DNA of 64,000 nucleotides from UBA7398 sp964567545. Its GTDB lineage: Bacteria; Actinomycetota; Actinomycetes; Nanopelagicales; Nanopelagicaceae. This document shows positions 54,518-63,163 of this stretch, piece by piece; within the stretch, counting starts at the first letter, position 1, and every line of letters begins with the position of its first letter. A program made the translations under genes and the position numbers. The notes below the pieces were generated by a model. It made no database searches. It saw only the letters and a list, made by a program, of their open reading frames with translations, and was not told where the DNA came from. The stretch lies in assembly GCA_964567545.1 (NCBI GenBank), contig CAZMNB010000002.1:1-64000 (forward strand), given 5' to 3'.

Positions 54518-54633
54518 CTATAGATCTCCTAAGCGGATGGGCCACCTCTCCGGCGGCGCTATAAGGTGAATTACACGCGTGTTATTCGTTTGAGTCAAGT
54601 CGGATTCGGGGAAAATCCAAAGTTTTTTAGTGG

Positions 54634-55611
54634 TCAATATCCAATTATTTCGGAGTTCGCCTCCGTATTAGCGGCTATTTTTGAATTTGGGGCCACAATT
54701 CCATCAATTATGCGGCAATTATCACCTATTTTTGCGGATTCGAAAATAATTGATCCGATAATTTCACAATTATCGCCGACCGATACGCCTTTTGAAATTA
54801 CGGAGCCGCCCGTAATTTTTGTCGACTTTCCAACCGTGACATCTCTTGCAATCACCGCGGATCCGTTATTTTCGGGGGTAGCTGGAGATCTCATTTTCGA
54901 CATGACTAAGTCTTTCGAAGCAGTGATTAGGGCTGTCGGAGTACCAATATCTAACCAATAACTTTGATCCACGAAGCCTTTTACAATTAGTCCACGCTTT
55001 AATAAATCCGGAAATGTTTCGCGCTCTACGCTGATGACTTTTTCGGCGGGGATGATTTCAAATACCGAACTATCAAAAATGTAGCAACCGGCATTAATTA
55101 AGTTTGTTACTGGGTTTTCCATTTTTTCTAGAAAGGCAAGTACATTTTTATCGCTATCTAATGGAACGCAACCAAAAGCTCTGGCATCCTCAACTTCTGT
55201 TAAGAAAAGGGTAACTGCGGCCTTTGAATTCTCGTGGAAAACAATCTGAGCTTTTAAATCGTGCCCACTTAGAACATCTCCATTAAAAATGACCACGGAA
55301 TCTCCGGGTTGTAAATTCAAGACTTTGCTGGCATTTTTTATTGCGCCACCAGTTCCGAGAGCTACTTCTTCAACAGCATAATGAATTTTCATGCCTAGTT
55401 CAGAGCCATCGCCAAAATAAGGTTGAAAAACTTCGGCCATATAAGAAGTCGCTAATGCAATTTCGGTTATGCCAGCTTCCTTCGCTTTAGCTAATTGATG
55501 AGCAGTAAAAGGCACGCCGGCCACTTCTAACATCGGCTTAGGAGTCTCTCTAGTTAGCGGCATCAATCTGGTGCCTTTTCCACCAACTAACAAAATGGCC
55601 TTGACGCTCAT
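54634..55611 (-). CDS. Mannose-1-phosphate guanylyltransferase-like nucleotidyltransferase
   Basis: 325 residues. N-terminal nucleotide site AILLVGGKGTRLMPLTRETPKPMLEVAG, GTGGAIKNA, and a C-terminal left-handed beta-helix (hexapeptide repeats IGDNCRIIDGIVAPNS near 300). It makes an NDP-sugar, most likely GDP-mannose, given the neighbouring phosphomannomutase and the similarity to Rv3264c. It shares one base with dapC (TAATG). Confidence 0.85.
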   Translation of the reverse strand: MSVKAILLVGGKGTRLMPLTRETPKPMLEVAGVPFTAHQLAKAKEAGITEIALATSYMAEVFQPYFGDGSELGMKIHYAVEEVALGTGGAIKNASKVLNLQPGDSVVIFNGDVLSGHDLKAQIVFHENSKAAVTLFLTEVEDARAFGCVPLDSDKNVLAFLEKMENPVTNLINAGCYIFDSSVFEIIPAEKVISVERETFPDLLKRGLIVKGFVDQSYWLDIGTPTALITASKDLVMSKMRSPATPENNGSAVIARDVTVGKSTKITGGSVISKGVSVGDNCEIIGSIIFESAKIGDNCRIIDGIVAPNSKIAANTEANSEIIGY

Positions 55612-56681
55612 TATCCCTGCCGAATTCGATCTGCTGCTGCAGCAATATTTTTATCGGTGGCAGTAAGTGAAATTCGAAGATGCATCTTTCCCGCTTCGCC
55701 ATAAAAGCTGCCAGGTGTGGCTAATATTCCACGTTCGGCAAACCACGAGACTAATTCCCAATCGCTTTCACTTCTAGAGCACCAAATATATAAACCAGCA
55801 TCCGAGAATTCTATTTTGAAACCAGCGCTCTCCAATGCGGAAACCATTACTTTGCGACGCGCTACATATTTTGCTGCTTGAAGGTGAACATGAGTTTCAT
55901 CGCTAAGCGCTGCGACCATTGCTGCTTGAACGGGTAATGGCATCATCAATCCAAGATGCTTACGAACTTCGAGTAGTTCATTAATAATTCTTGGATCACC
56001 AAAAATAAAACCGGCTCGGTATCCAGCTAAATTCGAACGCTTGGAAAGTGAATGAGCCGCAATGATATTTCGATTATCGCCATTTGTTAGGGAGAATATT
56101 GACATCGGCTTTTTTGAATCCGGAAATGGGACATAGCATTCGTCAACGGCTAAAACTCTAGATCCAATTCTTGCCCAAGCGATGTTTGCATTTAATTCCG
56201 CTGCGGAATGTACCCGACCAGTTGGATTTGATGGCGTATTAACCCAAGCTAAGTCTGCGTCCGGCCAAGCATCTGAATCGATATCAACCTCTACTACTTC
56301 ACTTTTACTAATCAAGCCACTTACTTGGTATGACGGGTATGCAATTTTAGGTATTAAAACTTTTCGGGACTCAAGCAATGTTGGAAGCAAGGTAATCAGT
56401 TCTTTAGAGCCGATCGTTGGAAGTACTGCAAAATCTCCAGTAGCGCCAAGAATCTCTGTGGCGTAACGCTTTAGCGATTTCTGTAATTCAGCACTACCCG
56501 CAGTAGTTGGATAAGCAGGTGAATTAGCGTTTTCGCTTAATGCTTTTTGAATAAAATCTGGCGTAGCATCGACTGGAGTTCCGATTGATAAATCTATTAT
56601 TCCCAGCGGATTGCTTCGCGCCTTATCCCCATAAGGAGCGAGCGCATCCCACGGAAAATCTGGAAGTTTCAGTTTCGTTAT
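55611..56681 (-). CDS. dapC: Succinyldiaminopimelate aminotransferase, no canonical start codon
   Basis: About 356 residues. The frame is open from 56699 and encodes the family N-terminus LPDFPWDALAPYGDKAR, then IDLSIGTPVDATPDF and SPAYPTTAGS, followed by WVNTPSNPTGRV and the PLP lysine in SLSKRSNLAGYRAGFIFG. It transfers an amino group in lysine/peptidoglycan synthesis. No ATG, GTG or TTG occurs before residue 97 of this frame. Candidates are ATA at 56681, which overlaps the ferredoxin stop as ATAA, or CTG at 56672. The ATA gives the length expected from homologues such as Rv1178. A start at the TTG at 56390 would lose the conserved first quarter. Confidence 0.85.
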   Translation of the reverse strand: MTKLKLPDFPWDALAPYGDKARSNPLGIIDLSIGTPVDATPDFIQKALSENANSPAYPTTAGSAELQKSLKRYATEILGATGDFAVLPTIGSKELITLLPTLLESRKVLIPKIAYPSYQVSGLISKSEVVEVDIDSDAWPDADLAWVNTPSNPTGRVHSAAELNANIAWARIGSRVLAVDECYVPFPDSKKPMSIFSLTNGDNRNIIAAHSLSKRSNLAGYRAGFIFGDPRIINELLEVRKHLGLMMPLPVQAAMVAALSDETHVHLQAAKYVARRKVMVSALESAGFKIEFSDAGLYIWCSRSESDWELVSWFAERGILATPGSFYGEAGKMHLRISLTATDKNIAAAADRIRQG

Positions 56682-57004
56682 TCCGAAGCGGGTTTCTTCT
56701 GAATTGTCAGAATAAACGGATGGTCTTTACCGGTTGGTCCGGTTTTACTTGCGCCGCCAGGAGAACCGAGCTCGTCAAAAAACTCCACGTTTGCTTTATG
56801 GAAATCTTTCCATTTTTCGGGAACATCATCTTCGTAAAAAATTGCCTCGACTGGGCAAACTGGTTCGCAAGCGCCGCAATCGACGCACTCATCAGGTTGG
56901 ATGTAGAGCATTCGATCGCCTTCATAGATGCAATCAACCGGACATTCTTCGATACAAGACTTGTCTTTAATATCGACACATGGTTCCGCAATTATGTAGG
57001 TCAT
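56678..57004 (-). CDS. fdxA: Seven-iron ferredoxin FdxA
   Basis: 108 residues. CVDIKDKSCIEECPVDC (3Fe-4S and part of the 4Fe-4S site) and CVDCGACEPVCPVEAIF, then a long C-terminal extension typical of 7Fe actinobacterial ferredoxins. Electron carrier. GGAGC precedes the start. Its TAA overlaps the possible ATA start of dapC. Confidence 0.94.
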   Translation of the reverse strand: MTYIIAEPCVDIKDKSCIEECPVDCIYEGDRMLYIQPDECVDCGACEPVCPVEAIFYEDDVPEKWKDFHKANVEFFDELGSPGGASKTGPTGKDHPFILTIQKKPASE

Positions 57005-57091
57005 CTACCGCTCCTTTTGCTCTGCCCAATTTTCGATCAGTTGGCAGGTTTCAACCTGCGAATACCCCGTAATCGTACAGAATAGGGCGGT

Positions 57092-58081
57092 ATGGGGAAG
57101 CATCTAACTGGGGGTCAATCTGAAAAAGAATTGGCACCGCTAATTGGGGAACGGGTTAGCGTTCGCCTCTATGAAGATGGTGGCGGCTATCGAGATATTC
57201 TCGGTAAATTGGAGAGTTTTCACACTATTAGAAAGAAGGATGGCTCAACCGTAGAATTTAATCCCGCAAAAATTTCTGCACTTCGAGTTGTGTTGAATGC
57301 TGAATTTAGAGCTGGCACCGGCGCGCCGCTATCCTTGCGAATTTTAGATTTAGAAATTGCTGCCGCAAAAACCTGGCCAAGTGGCTCGCTAGAAGTATTT
57401 GGTAAATGGCAGATTCGAATCTCAAACGGATTTTCTTTCCGCGCTAATTCGGTTCTGCCCACTGGAATGGCACCTTATGGTGAGCCACCTTTTGAAATAT
57501 CAAAATCAGTTAATTACGTCATATCAAAATATGATGAAAAAAAATTAGACCCGATATTCCATATTTCTTTGCCAATACACCAAGAACTTGATGATTATTT
57601 ATCGCAAAATGGTTGGGAATCACTTTACGAAATTCTGGTGATGGTGGGCGATACCCGCGAACTTTCTTTAAAAGCTCCTACTGGTGAAGTTATCGAATCG
57701 AGGAGATTAACAGAATCTTGGTTAGATTTACAAGGAGACCGTAGTGTTAATGAAATTTTAGAAGGTTACCCATCAAAATTTATTGAACTAAATATAGATC
57801 GCAAAACTGTAGCTGTTGGTCGACTTTCCATAGCGGAAGGATGGGGAATTCTTACTCGAATTTACGTTGCTGAAAATCTAAGAAGAAGTGGATTTGGGAT
57901 TGAAATTGTTTCAGCACTGGCTCGTTCAGCAGAAGCTGCAGGTTGTAACAAGCTTGCTTTGCAAGTTAACTCAGATAATTTAGTGGCAATAAATCTCTAT
58001 AAAAAGCTGGGCTTTGAAACGCATCATACTTATCGGTATCGCAGGCTAGTTAAAACCAAGAGAGCAGCGGATTGTTGTTGA
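57092..58081 (+). CDS. GNAT acetyltransferase with N-terminal SH3-like domain (Rv0428c type)
   Basis: 329 residues. Residues 14-70 form a small beta-barrel (ERVSVRLYEDGGGYRDILGKL). Residues 210-320 are a GNAT fold with the acetyl-CoA loop ENLRRSGFGIEIVSALARSA and LQVNSDNLVAINLYKKLGFE. Substrate unknown. Divergent from fdxA; its TGA overlaps the cysS ATG (TGATG). Confidence 0.82.
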   Translation: MGKHLTGGQSEKELAPLIGERVSVRLYEDGGGYRDILGKLESFHTIRKKDGSTVEFNPAKISALRVVLNAEFRAGTGAPLSLRILDLEIAAAKTWPSGSLEVFGKWQIRISNGFSFRANSVLPTGMAPYGEPPFEISKSVNYVISKYDEKKLDPIFHISLPIHQELDDYLSQNGWESLYEILVMVGDTRELSLKAPTGEVIESRRLTESWLDLQGDRSVNEILEGYPSKFIELNIDRKTVAVGRLSIAEGWGILTRIYVAENLRRSGFGIEIVSALARSAEAAGCNKLALQVNSDNLVAINLYKKLGFETHHTYRYRRLVKTKRAADCC

Positions 58082-59493
58082 TGGAAATGGTTCGTCTTTC
58101 GATTTACGATACTAAAAGCCGGTCAAGCAAAACAATAACCGCGTCAAATGGTCAGGAAGTCAGAATTTATTGTTGTGGACCCACAGTTTACCGTGATGCA
58201 CATGTAGGCAACTTAAGAACTTTCCTATTAAGTGATTTGGTGGTCAGAACGCTTAATTATGCGGGAGTCCGCACTTTAGTTGTTCAAAACATAACCGATG
58301 TTGGTCATATGACTGAAAATCAAAATGAGGACAAACTCTTAAGCCAATCTGCTATCGAAAATATTGAACCATTTCAAATAGCTCGCAAATATGAAGATAG
58401 GTTCAAAAATGATTTAGTTGCGCTTAACATTAGGTCAGCTGACCATAATCCACGAGCAAGTGAATGCATTGCGATGATGCAAGACCACATAAGCAAATTG
58501 ATGGATTGCGGCTATGCCTACATCGGTCGAGATCAAACAGTTTATTTCGCAGCGGAAAAGTTTCCAACTTATGGCGCATTAAGTGGAAATCGATTAGACC
58601 AATTAAAACCTGGCCATCGCTACGAATATCAGGAAGATGGAAGAAAGAGATTTCATGCTGATTGGGCGCTCTGGAAAACCGCAGGAAATCGAAACGAAAT
58701 GGTTTGGGATTCCCCTTGGGGGCTAGGTTTTCCAGGGTGGCATATTGAATGTTCTGCAATGTCGATGCACTTTTTAAATGGAAATGTTGATCTACATATA
58801 GGTGGAATCGATCTGCGATTCCCGCATCATGAGAATGAACGAGCGCAATCTAATGCGCTGTTCAATCAGGATGAATCCGAAGTTGTAAAGCTTTGGTTAC
58901 ATGGCGAACACCTGCTTTTTGAAGGGAGAAAGATGGCAAAGAGTTCTGGGAATGTTGTTTTGATTTCTGATGTTCTCGCGAAGGGATTTGACCCGCTTGC
59001 AGTTCGATTTTGTTTCCTGGAGAATCGATATCGAAGCCAAATGGATCTTTCTTGGGAAAGTATTTCTGCGGCAAATCAAATTTTAAATAAGTGGCGGTCG
59101 AGTTGGCAAGAATGGAATATGAAAAACGAGATCACCGAAAGTGAATTATCTAGGACGTTTACCCAAGAAGTGCTCACGTTATTTGAAGCTGATTTAGATA
59201 CTCCGCGAGCCATGCAATTACTGAGGCAAATCTATAAACGAACTGATTTGACTGATGGAGAACGAATTTATGCAATTTCAACAATTGATGCGCTCTTCGG
59301 GCTGGATTTAATGGCGCAACCACATCTAACCAAAACTATAACCTCAGAAATTACTAAATTATTAAATGCAAGACTAACTGCTCGAATTGATAAAAATTAT
59401 AAATTAAGTGATGAAATAAGGTCGCAATTACATGAATTAGGAGTTGAAGTACAAGATAGTGGAAATAATCAGGAATGGAGTTGGTTAAATTAG
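58081..59493 (+). CDS. cysS: Cysteinyl-tRNA synthetase
   Basis: About 470 residues from the ATG in TGATG (a TTG lies three codons earlier). YCCGPTVYRDAHVGNLRT (HIGH motif and zinc cysteine) near 28, WHIECSAMSMHF and FPHHENERAQ for the remaining zinc ligands, and KMAKSSGN (KMSKS motif) near 283. Length fits true CysS; the mycothiol ligase MshC is shorter. It charges tRNA-Cys. Confidence 0.94.
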   Translation: MEMVRLSIYDTKSRSSKTITASNGQEVRIYCCGPTVYRDAHVGNLRTFLLSDLVVRTLNYAGVRTLVVQNITDVGHMTENQNEDKLLSQSAIENIEPFQIARKYEDRFKNDLVALNIRSADHNPRASECIAMMQDHISKLMDCGYAYIGRDQTVYFAAEKFPTYGALSGNRLDQLKPGHRYEYQEDGRKRFHADWALWKTAGNRNEMVWDSPWGLGFPGWHIECSAMSMHFLNGNVDLHIGGIDLRFPHHENERAQSNALFNQDESEVVKLWLHGEHLLFEGRKMAKSSGNVVLISDVLAKGFDPLAVRFCFLENRYRSQMDLSWESISAANQILNKWRSSWQEWNMKNEITESELSRTFTQEVLTLFEADLDTPRAMQLLRQIYKRTDLTDGERIYAISTIDALFGLDLMAQPHLTKTITSEITKLLNARLTARIDKNYKLSDEIRSQLHELGVEVQDSGNNQEWSWLN

Positions 59494-59801
59494 TCTTTGA
59501 CAACTGAAGCTAGGATTGCGGAAACCAGACCAAGGAAGATAAAGAAATTACCAATTTCGTTACCGAGGATTAAGATTTCATCACCATTACCGACACTTCC
59601 CGCGCGGGTTACTACCGCCAGCCAAGCCAGGGCAGCAAGAACTCGAACTGCTCGACCACGCCAGATTTTTCCAATTAACCTAATTCCAACAAAAATAGAA
59701 ATTATTACGAATATCAACCCAAAAGGTGGCCATAGGTTATGAACTAAAACTGTGGCCACGCCAAGTGCCACCCCAGAAATAATCGACAGGAAGTACTTCA
59801 T
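59490..59801 (-). CDS. DUF6113 small membrane protein
   Basis: 103 residues with four hydrophobic segments (about 4-20, 25-43, 52-68, 78-98). This family commonly follows mshB in actinobacteria. It overlaps mshB by 4 bp at the start and cysS by 4 bp at the end. Function unknown. Confidence 0.7.
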   Translation of the reverse strand: MKYFLSIISGVALGVATVLVHNLWPPFGLIFVIISIFVGIRLIGKIWRGRAVRVLAALAWLAVVTRAGSVGNGDEILILGNEIGNFFIFLGLVSAILASVVKD

Positions 59802-60679
59802 CGCAAACCTGCAAATAAATCTGTCTCACGACCGTTGGAGTCAAAGACTCCAGCTTTAACTCCTTTTACCAATCTATAAAACTCCTGCCCCCAAACTTTT
59901 AAGCCAAGTTGATTAGAAAGCGCAAAGAATGGTCCATCTAATGAAATCTGAGTTGCATGGGCCTTCATTGCTGCCATTTTTTTAGTTACATATGCTTCGC
60001 CATCAATAACTGTGGTTACCAACTCATCTGGCTTTGCAAAAGGTAAATCCTCTGCCTTCTCTGCGCCAAAAAAATCAGAACCCAATTCTTTCATTGCGCT
60101 AATTCCTTCAGCAATCACCGAAATTGGAATTGTGTTCCAATATATCTTTGAAATTTCCCAAATATCGCCCTCTCCAAAAGAGATTTCTGCTGCAAGTTCT
60201 GCCGCCCGCATTGCAACTCTATGTGCCTGAATATGGTCTGGATGACCGTAACCACCAATTTCATCATAGGTAACCATCACCTGCGGTTTAATTTCACGGA
60301 TGATTTTCACCAATTCACCGGCAGCCAAATCTAAATCTACTTGCCAAAATACATCGCTACGATTATTTGGTTCACTTCCCATCATTCCGCTATCGCGCCA
60401 GTGAAAATCTGGGGCGCCTAAGAATCTAAAATCTGAAACTCCAAGAGCCTTCATCGCCGCTGCAAGTTCCTGTTCACGATGTTTTCCTAAATCGTCATCG
60501 TGAGAGCTGGCCAATTTAGAAAGCTCAGGCACTAGAACTTCACCTTCTTCGCCTCTGGTACATGTAACTAGAGTTACCGCAACACCTTCGGCAACATATT
60601 TCGCCATAGTCGCACCGTTATTAATAGTTTCATCGTCAGGATGTGCGTGAACTAGTAATAATCGAGCGGTTTCGGTCAT
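59798..60679 (-). CDS. mshB: Mycothiol biosynthesis deacetylase
   Basis: 293 residues. Zinc ligands: HAHPDDE at 11-17 (His13, Asp16) and GYGHPDHIQAH at 143-153, with TRGEEGEV near 41 and FHWRDSGMMG near 92. It deacetylates GlcNAc-myo-inositol to GlcN-myo-inositol, the second step of mycothiol formation. Start supported by GGGGAG. A TetR-type palindrome lies 17 bp upstream. Confidence 0.92.
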   Translation of the reverse strand: MTETARLLLVHAHPDDETINNGATMAKYVAEGVAVTLVTCTRGEEGEVLVPELSKLASSHDDDLGKHREQELAAAMKALGVSDFRFLGAPDFHWRDSGMMGSEPNNRSDVFWQVDLDLAAGELVKIIREIKPQVMVTYDEIGGYGHPDHIQAHRVAMRAAELAAEISFGEGDIWEISKIYWNTIPISVIAEGISAMKELGSDFFGAEKAEDLPFAKPDELVTTVIDGEAYVTKKMAAMKAHATQISLDGPFFALSNQLGLKVWGQEFYRLVKGVKAGVFDSNGRETDLFAGLR

Positions 60680-60695
60680 TATCTCCCCTAGAAAT

Positions 60696-60715
60696 TAACT
60701 ACAAGAATGTAGTTA
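60696..60715. promoter_or_regulatory. TetR-type palindrome between mshB and the TetR gene
   Basis: TAACTACAAGAATGTAGTTA: perfect 8-bp arms around a 4-base centre, at the midpoint of the 76-bp gap between divergent mshB and the TetR gene. This is the classical place and shape of a TetR-family operator. Confidence 0.7.
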
Positions 60716-60755
60716 GAGCGTGACTTTAACCCATAGCAACAATTAATGTCGTACG

Positions 60756-61403
60756 ATGTTGCCAATGAGTACCACAAATCCAGATAGCAAGAACGATAAT
60801 CGCGCTCGGCTACCGCGCGACGAGCGCCGAGCCCAATTGCTTTCAGCCGCTCTAGAAGTATTTACGGCAGCTGGCTATCACGCTGCCGCTATGGATGAAA
60901 TTGCAGATCGGGCAAATGTAAGTAAGCCCGTTTTATATCAGCACTTTCCTTCAAAACTAGAACTCTACCTAGCAGTTCTCGATGTTCATATTGATTCACT
61001 GGTCTTTGCTATTCAGACAGCCATTGCTTCCACTCCAGACAATTCGTCCAGAGTTAAAGCAACAATCGATGCTTATTTTGGTTTTATTGATAGCGAAGGC
61101 GAAGCTTTTAGATTGCTCTTCGAAAGTGATATGAGTGTTGAACCACAAGTCCGAGAAAGATTAAATCGGATGACCTACGATTGCGCGGCAGCAGTAAGCG
61201 CAGTAATTTCGTTAGATACCGGACTTCCAAAAGAAGCGTCCATGATTCTTGCGATAGGTGTGATCGGAAGCGCCCAGATAACGGCTCGGCACTGGTTGGA
61301 TCGCGATGGAAAATTAAATCGGGAACAGGCGGCCAATTTAGTGACTAGCTTAATTTGGCGTGGAATTTCTGGATTCCCATTAAATCAAATTGAAAATAAG
61401 TAG
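60756..61403 (+). CDS. TetR-family transcriptional regulator (Rv3208-like)
   Basis: 215 residues (a second ATG lies 3 codons on). HTH at 27-60: AQLLSAALEVFTAAGYHAAAMDEIADRANVSKPVLYQHFPSK. Ligand-binding helical domain follows. It sits before a DUF3107 gene, as in M. tuberculosis Rv3208-Rv3208A. Likely binds the palindrome just upstream and may also control mshB. Confidence 0.92.
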   Translation: MLPMSTTNPDSKNDNRARLPRDERRAQLLSAALEVFTAAGYHAAAMDEIADRANVSKPVLYQHFPSKLELYLAVLDVHIDSLVFAIQTAIASTPDNSSRVKATIDAYFGFIDSEGEAFRLLFESDMSVEPQVRERLNRMTYDCAAAVSAVISLDTGLPKEASMILAIGVIGSAQITARHWLDRDGKLNREQAANLVTSLIWRGISGFPLNQIENK

Positions 61404-61439
61404 TTCTGCAAAGAATTAAAGAAACGATAAGATTAAGTT

Positions 61440-61703
61440 ATGACAACCAAAAAAAGCCCTACTAAAAGCGAGAACAGTTGCGAAGTCCGTATCTCAATTT
61501 CGGATTTAAGTCGAGAAGTTGAGTTAGAAGTAGCTCAATCTAAAGATGAGCTACTTGCGCGGGTTAATTCTGCTATTAACTCCGGTACCGCATTGGTTTT
61601 AGAAGACATAAGAGGTCGTCAAGTTGTTATCCCTGTAGCAAAAATAGGCTTTGTTGAAATTGGCGATCCAACTGAACGTAAAGTTGGTTTTGGCTCGATT
61701 TAG
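61440..61703 (+). CDS. DUF3107 protein (TB9.4-like)
   Basis: 87 residues: VRISISDLSREVELEVAQSKDEL, LVLEDIRGRQVVIPVAKIGFVEIG, and a short end. This is the DUF3107 family, small actinobacterial proteins encoded after a TetR gene. Function unknown. It converges with marC (4 bp overlap). Confidence 0.85.
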   Translation: MTTKKSPTKSENSCEVRISISDLSREVELEVAQSKDELLARVNSAINSGTALVLEDIRGRQVVIPVAKIGFVEIGDPTERKVGFGSI

Positions 61704-62317
61704 AGATTAAAGAAAGCTTTAATCGAATTAATCACCATCTCAAATGCAATTGCCGCTAAAAGCAACCCGGCAATTCGAGCAACTAGCATTACGCCGGATT
61801 CCTTAATTAATGAAACGATTTTGGTTGAGAACATTAAGGAAATACCAATCACTAGATGGACGCCGATAACCGCCAAAATTAACGCAACCCCACTTTTAAA
61901 ATCATGGACTTTTTGCACGAAAAGCATGGTTGCCACTATTGCTCCCGGGCCAGCTAATAGCGGTGTTCCTAACGGAACTAGCGCCACGTTTACATCTTTT
62001 TGAGAAGCGCTATTTCCTTTCCCTCCTTGGAGTAACTCCAAAGAAACCAAAAGTAATAACAATCCACCGGCTCCTTGAAGTGCCGGAATTGAAATATTTA
62101 AATAGTTCAGAATTAATCGTCCGAAGAGCGCAAACAATGTAATCACAAAAAAAGAGACGGCAGCACCTTGCCAAGCTAATCGATTGCGAATTGCGGCTGG
62201 TTTGTTTTGAACTAAACTTAAAAATATTGGTGTGGCACCAGGTGGATCCATAATTACAATAAGTGTGACAAATGCCTGCAATCCAAAAGTGACTGCAGAT
62301 ACGTTATTTAGATTCAT
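61700..62317 (-). CDS. MarC-family membrane protein
   Basis: 205 residues, six hydrophobic helices. MDPPGATPIFLSL near 23 and VPLGTPLLAGPGAI near 112 are the MarC/UPF0056 signatures. Function unclear. It overlaps the PHP gene by 4 bp. Confidence 0.9.
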   Translation of the reverse strand: MNLNNVSAVTFGLQAFVTLIVIMDPPGATPIFLSLVQNKPAAIRNRLAWQGAAVSFFVITLFALFGRLILNYLNISIPALQGAGGLLLLLVSLELLQGGKGNSASQKDVNVALVPLGTPLLAGPGAIVATMLFVQKVHDFKSGVALILAVIGVHLVIGISLMFSTKIVSLIKESGVMLVARIAGLLLAAIAFEMVINSIKAFFNL

Positions 62318-63159
62318 TTTCGTACCACCCTTCGAGCATTAGCTTTTGCCTCAAGTTTTTCCCATTGGTTTACCGCTGTTGTATTTTCTGCTAATTGATT
62401 TATTTTACCGCTACCGTGATAATCACTAGCGCCAGTTATTGCCAAATCGTAGGAATAAGCCACGCGCAGAAGTGAGGCTCTCTCACTTTCACTGTGATCG
62501 CGATGATCAATTTCAATTCCATCTAAGCCGGCTTCAACTAATCCACGCAAAGACTCTGCAGTTAAAACACGTCCACGATGTGATGCATAAGGATGGGCAA
62601 TCACCGCTACCCCACCGGCAGCCTTAATTAACCGAATTGCAGCCTCCGGGGTCGGTGAATAATGTGAAACATAATACTTGGATCGATTATGCAGTAGCGC
62701 GGCAAATGCATCTTCACGATTTTTTACATGACCTTTTGCGATTAGTGCATCTGCCAGATGTGGGCGCCCTAACGTTGCACCTTCAGTAAGTTGGTCCAAA
62801 ACTTCCTCAATTGAGATTTCAATTCCGGCTGCATTCAATTTTTCGATTATTCGATCCATTCGAGTTAACCGATTATCACGAGTTTTTGCTAATTCTTCCT
62901 GAAGCTCTAGGTTTTTCGAATCGAATAGCAAACCCAACATATGAACACTCACGCCATCTTCGGCTTGGCAGGAAATTTCCGCACCCAAAACTAAATCCAT
63001 CCCAGTTTTTAAGGCGGTACGGGCGGAGTCCCAACCTGCAATTGTGTCGTGATCTGTCAGAGCAAGTACTGATATGCCAGCGCTTTGCGCTTTATGAATT
63101 AATTCCGCCGGAGAATCCGTGCCATCACTGATATTGGAATGGGTATGTAAATCAATCAC
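62314..63159 (-). CDS. PHP-domain phosphatase (RNase AM / nucleoside-bisphosphate phosphatase type)
   Basis: 281 residues. Metal sites: DLHTHSNISDGTDSP at 3-17, LALTDHDTIAGW near 32, GAEISCQAEDGVSVHMLGL near 58, GRPHLADALI near 130, IAHPYASHRG near 187, and GASDYHGSGK near 250. This full pattern is that of RNase AM-type PHP enzymes, which act on 3',5'-nucleoside bisphosphates and RNA 5' ends. Confidence 0.87.
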   Translation of the reverse strand: MIDLHTHSNISDGTDSPAELIHKAQSAGISVLALTDHDTIAGWDSARTALKTGMDLVLGAEISCQAEDGVSVHMLGLLFDSKNLELQEELAKTRDNRLTRMDRIIEKLNAAGIEISIEEVLDQLTEGATLGRPHLADALIAKGHVKNREDAFAALLHNRSKYYVSHYSPTPEAAIRLIKAAGGVAVIAHPYASHRGRVLTAESLRGLVEAGLDGIEIDHRDHSESERASLLRVAYSYDLAITGASDYHGSGKINQLAENTTAVNQWEKLEAKANARRVVRK

Positions 63160-63163
63160 GGAA

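Noticed and set aside
55611..56390. dapC as a truncated 259-residue gene or pseudogene
   Set aside because: The frame continues upstream with the full conserved N-terminus and no stop, so the gene is intact apart from its odd start.
57414..57430. tRNA T-loop-like AGATTCGAATCT
   Set aside because: It lies within the acetyltransferase coding frame with no acceptor or anticodon stems around it.
58081..59493. mshC (mycothiol ligase) instead of cysS
   Set aside because: Length and the complete C-terminal anticodon-side region fit CysS; MshC is shorter.
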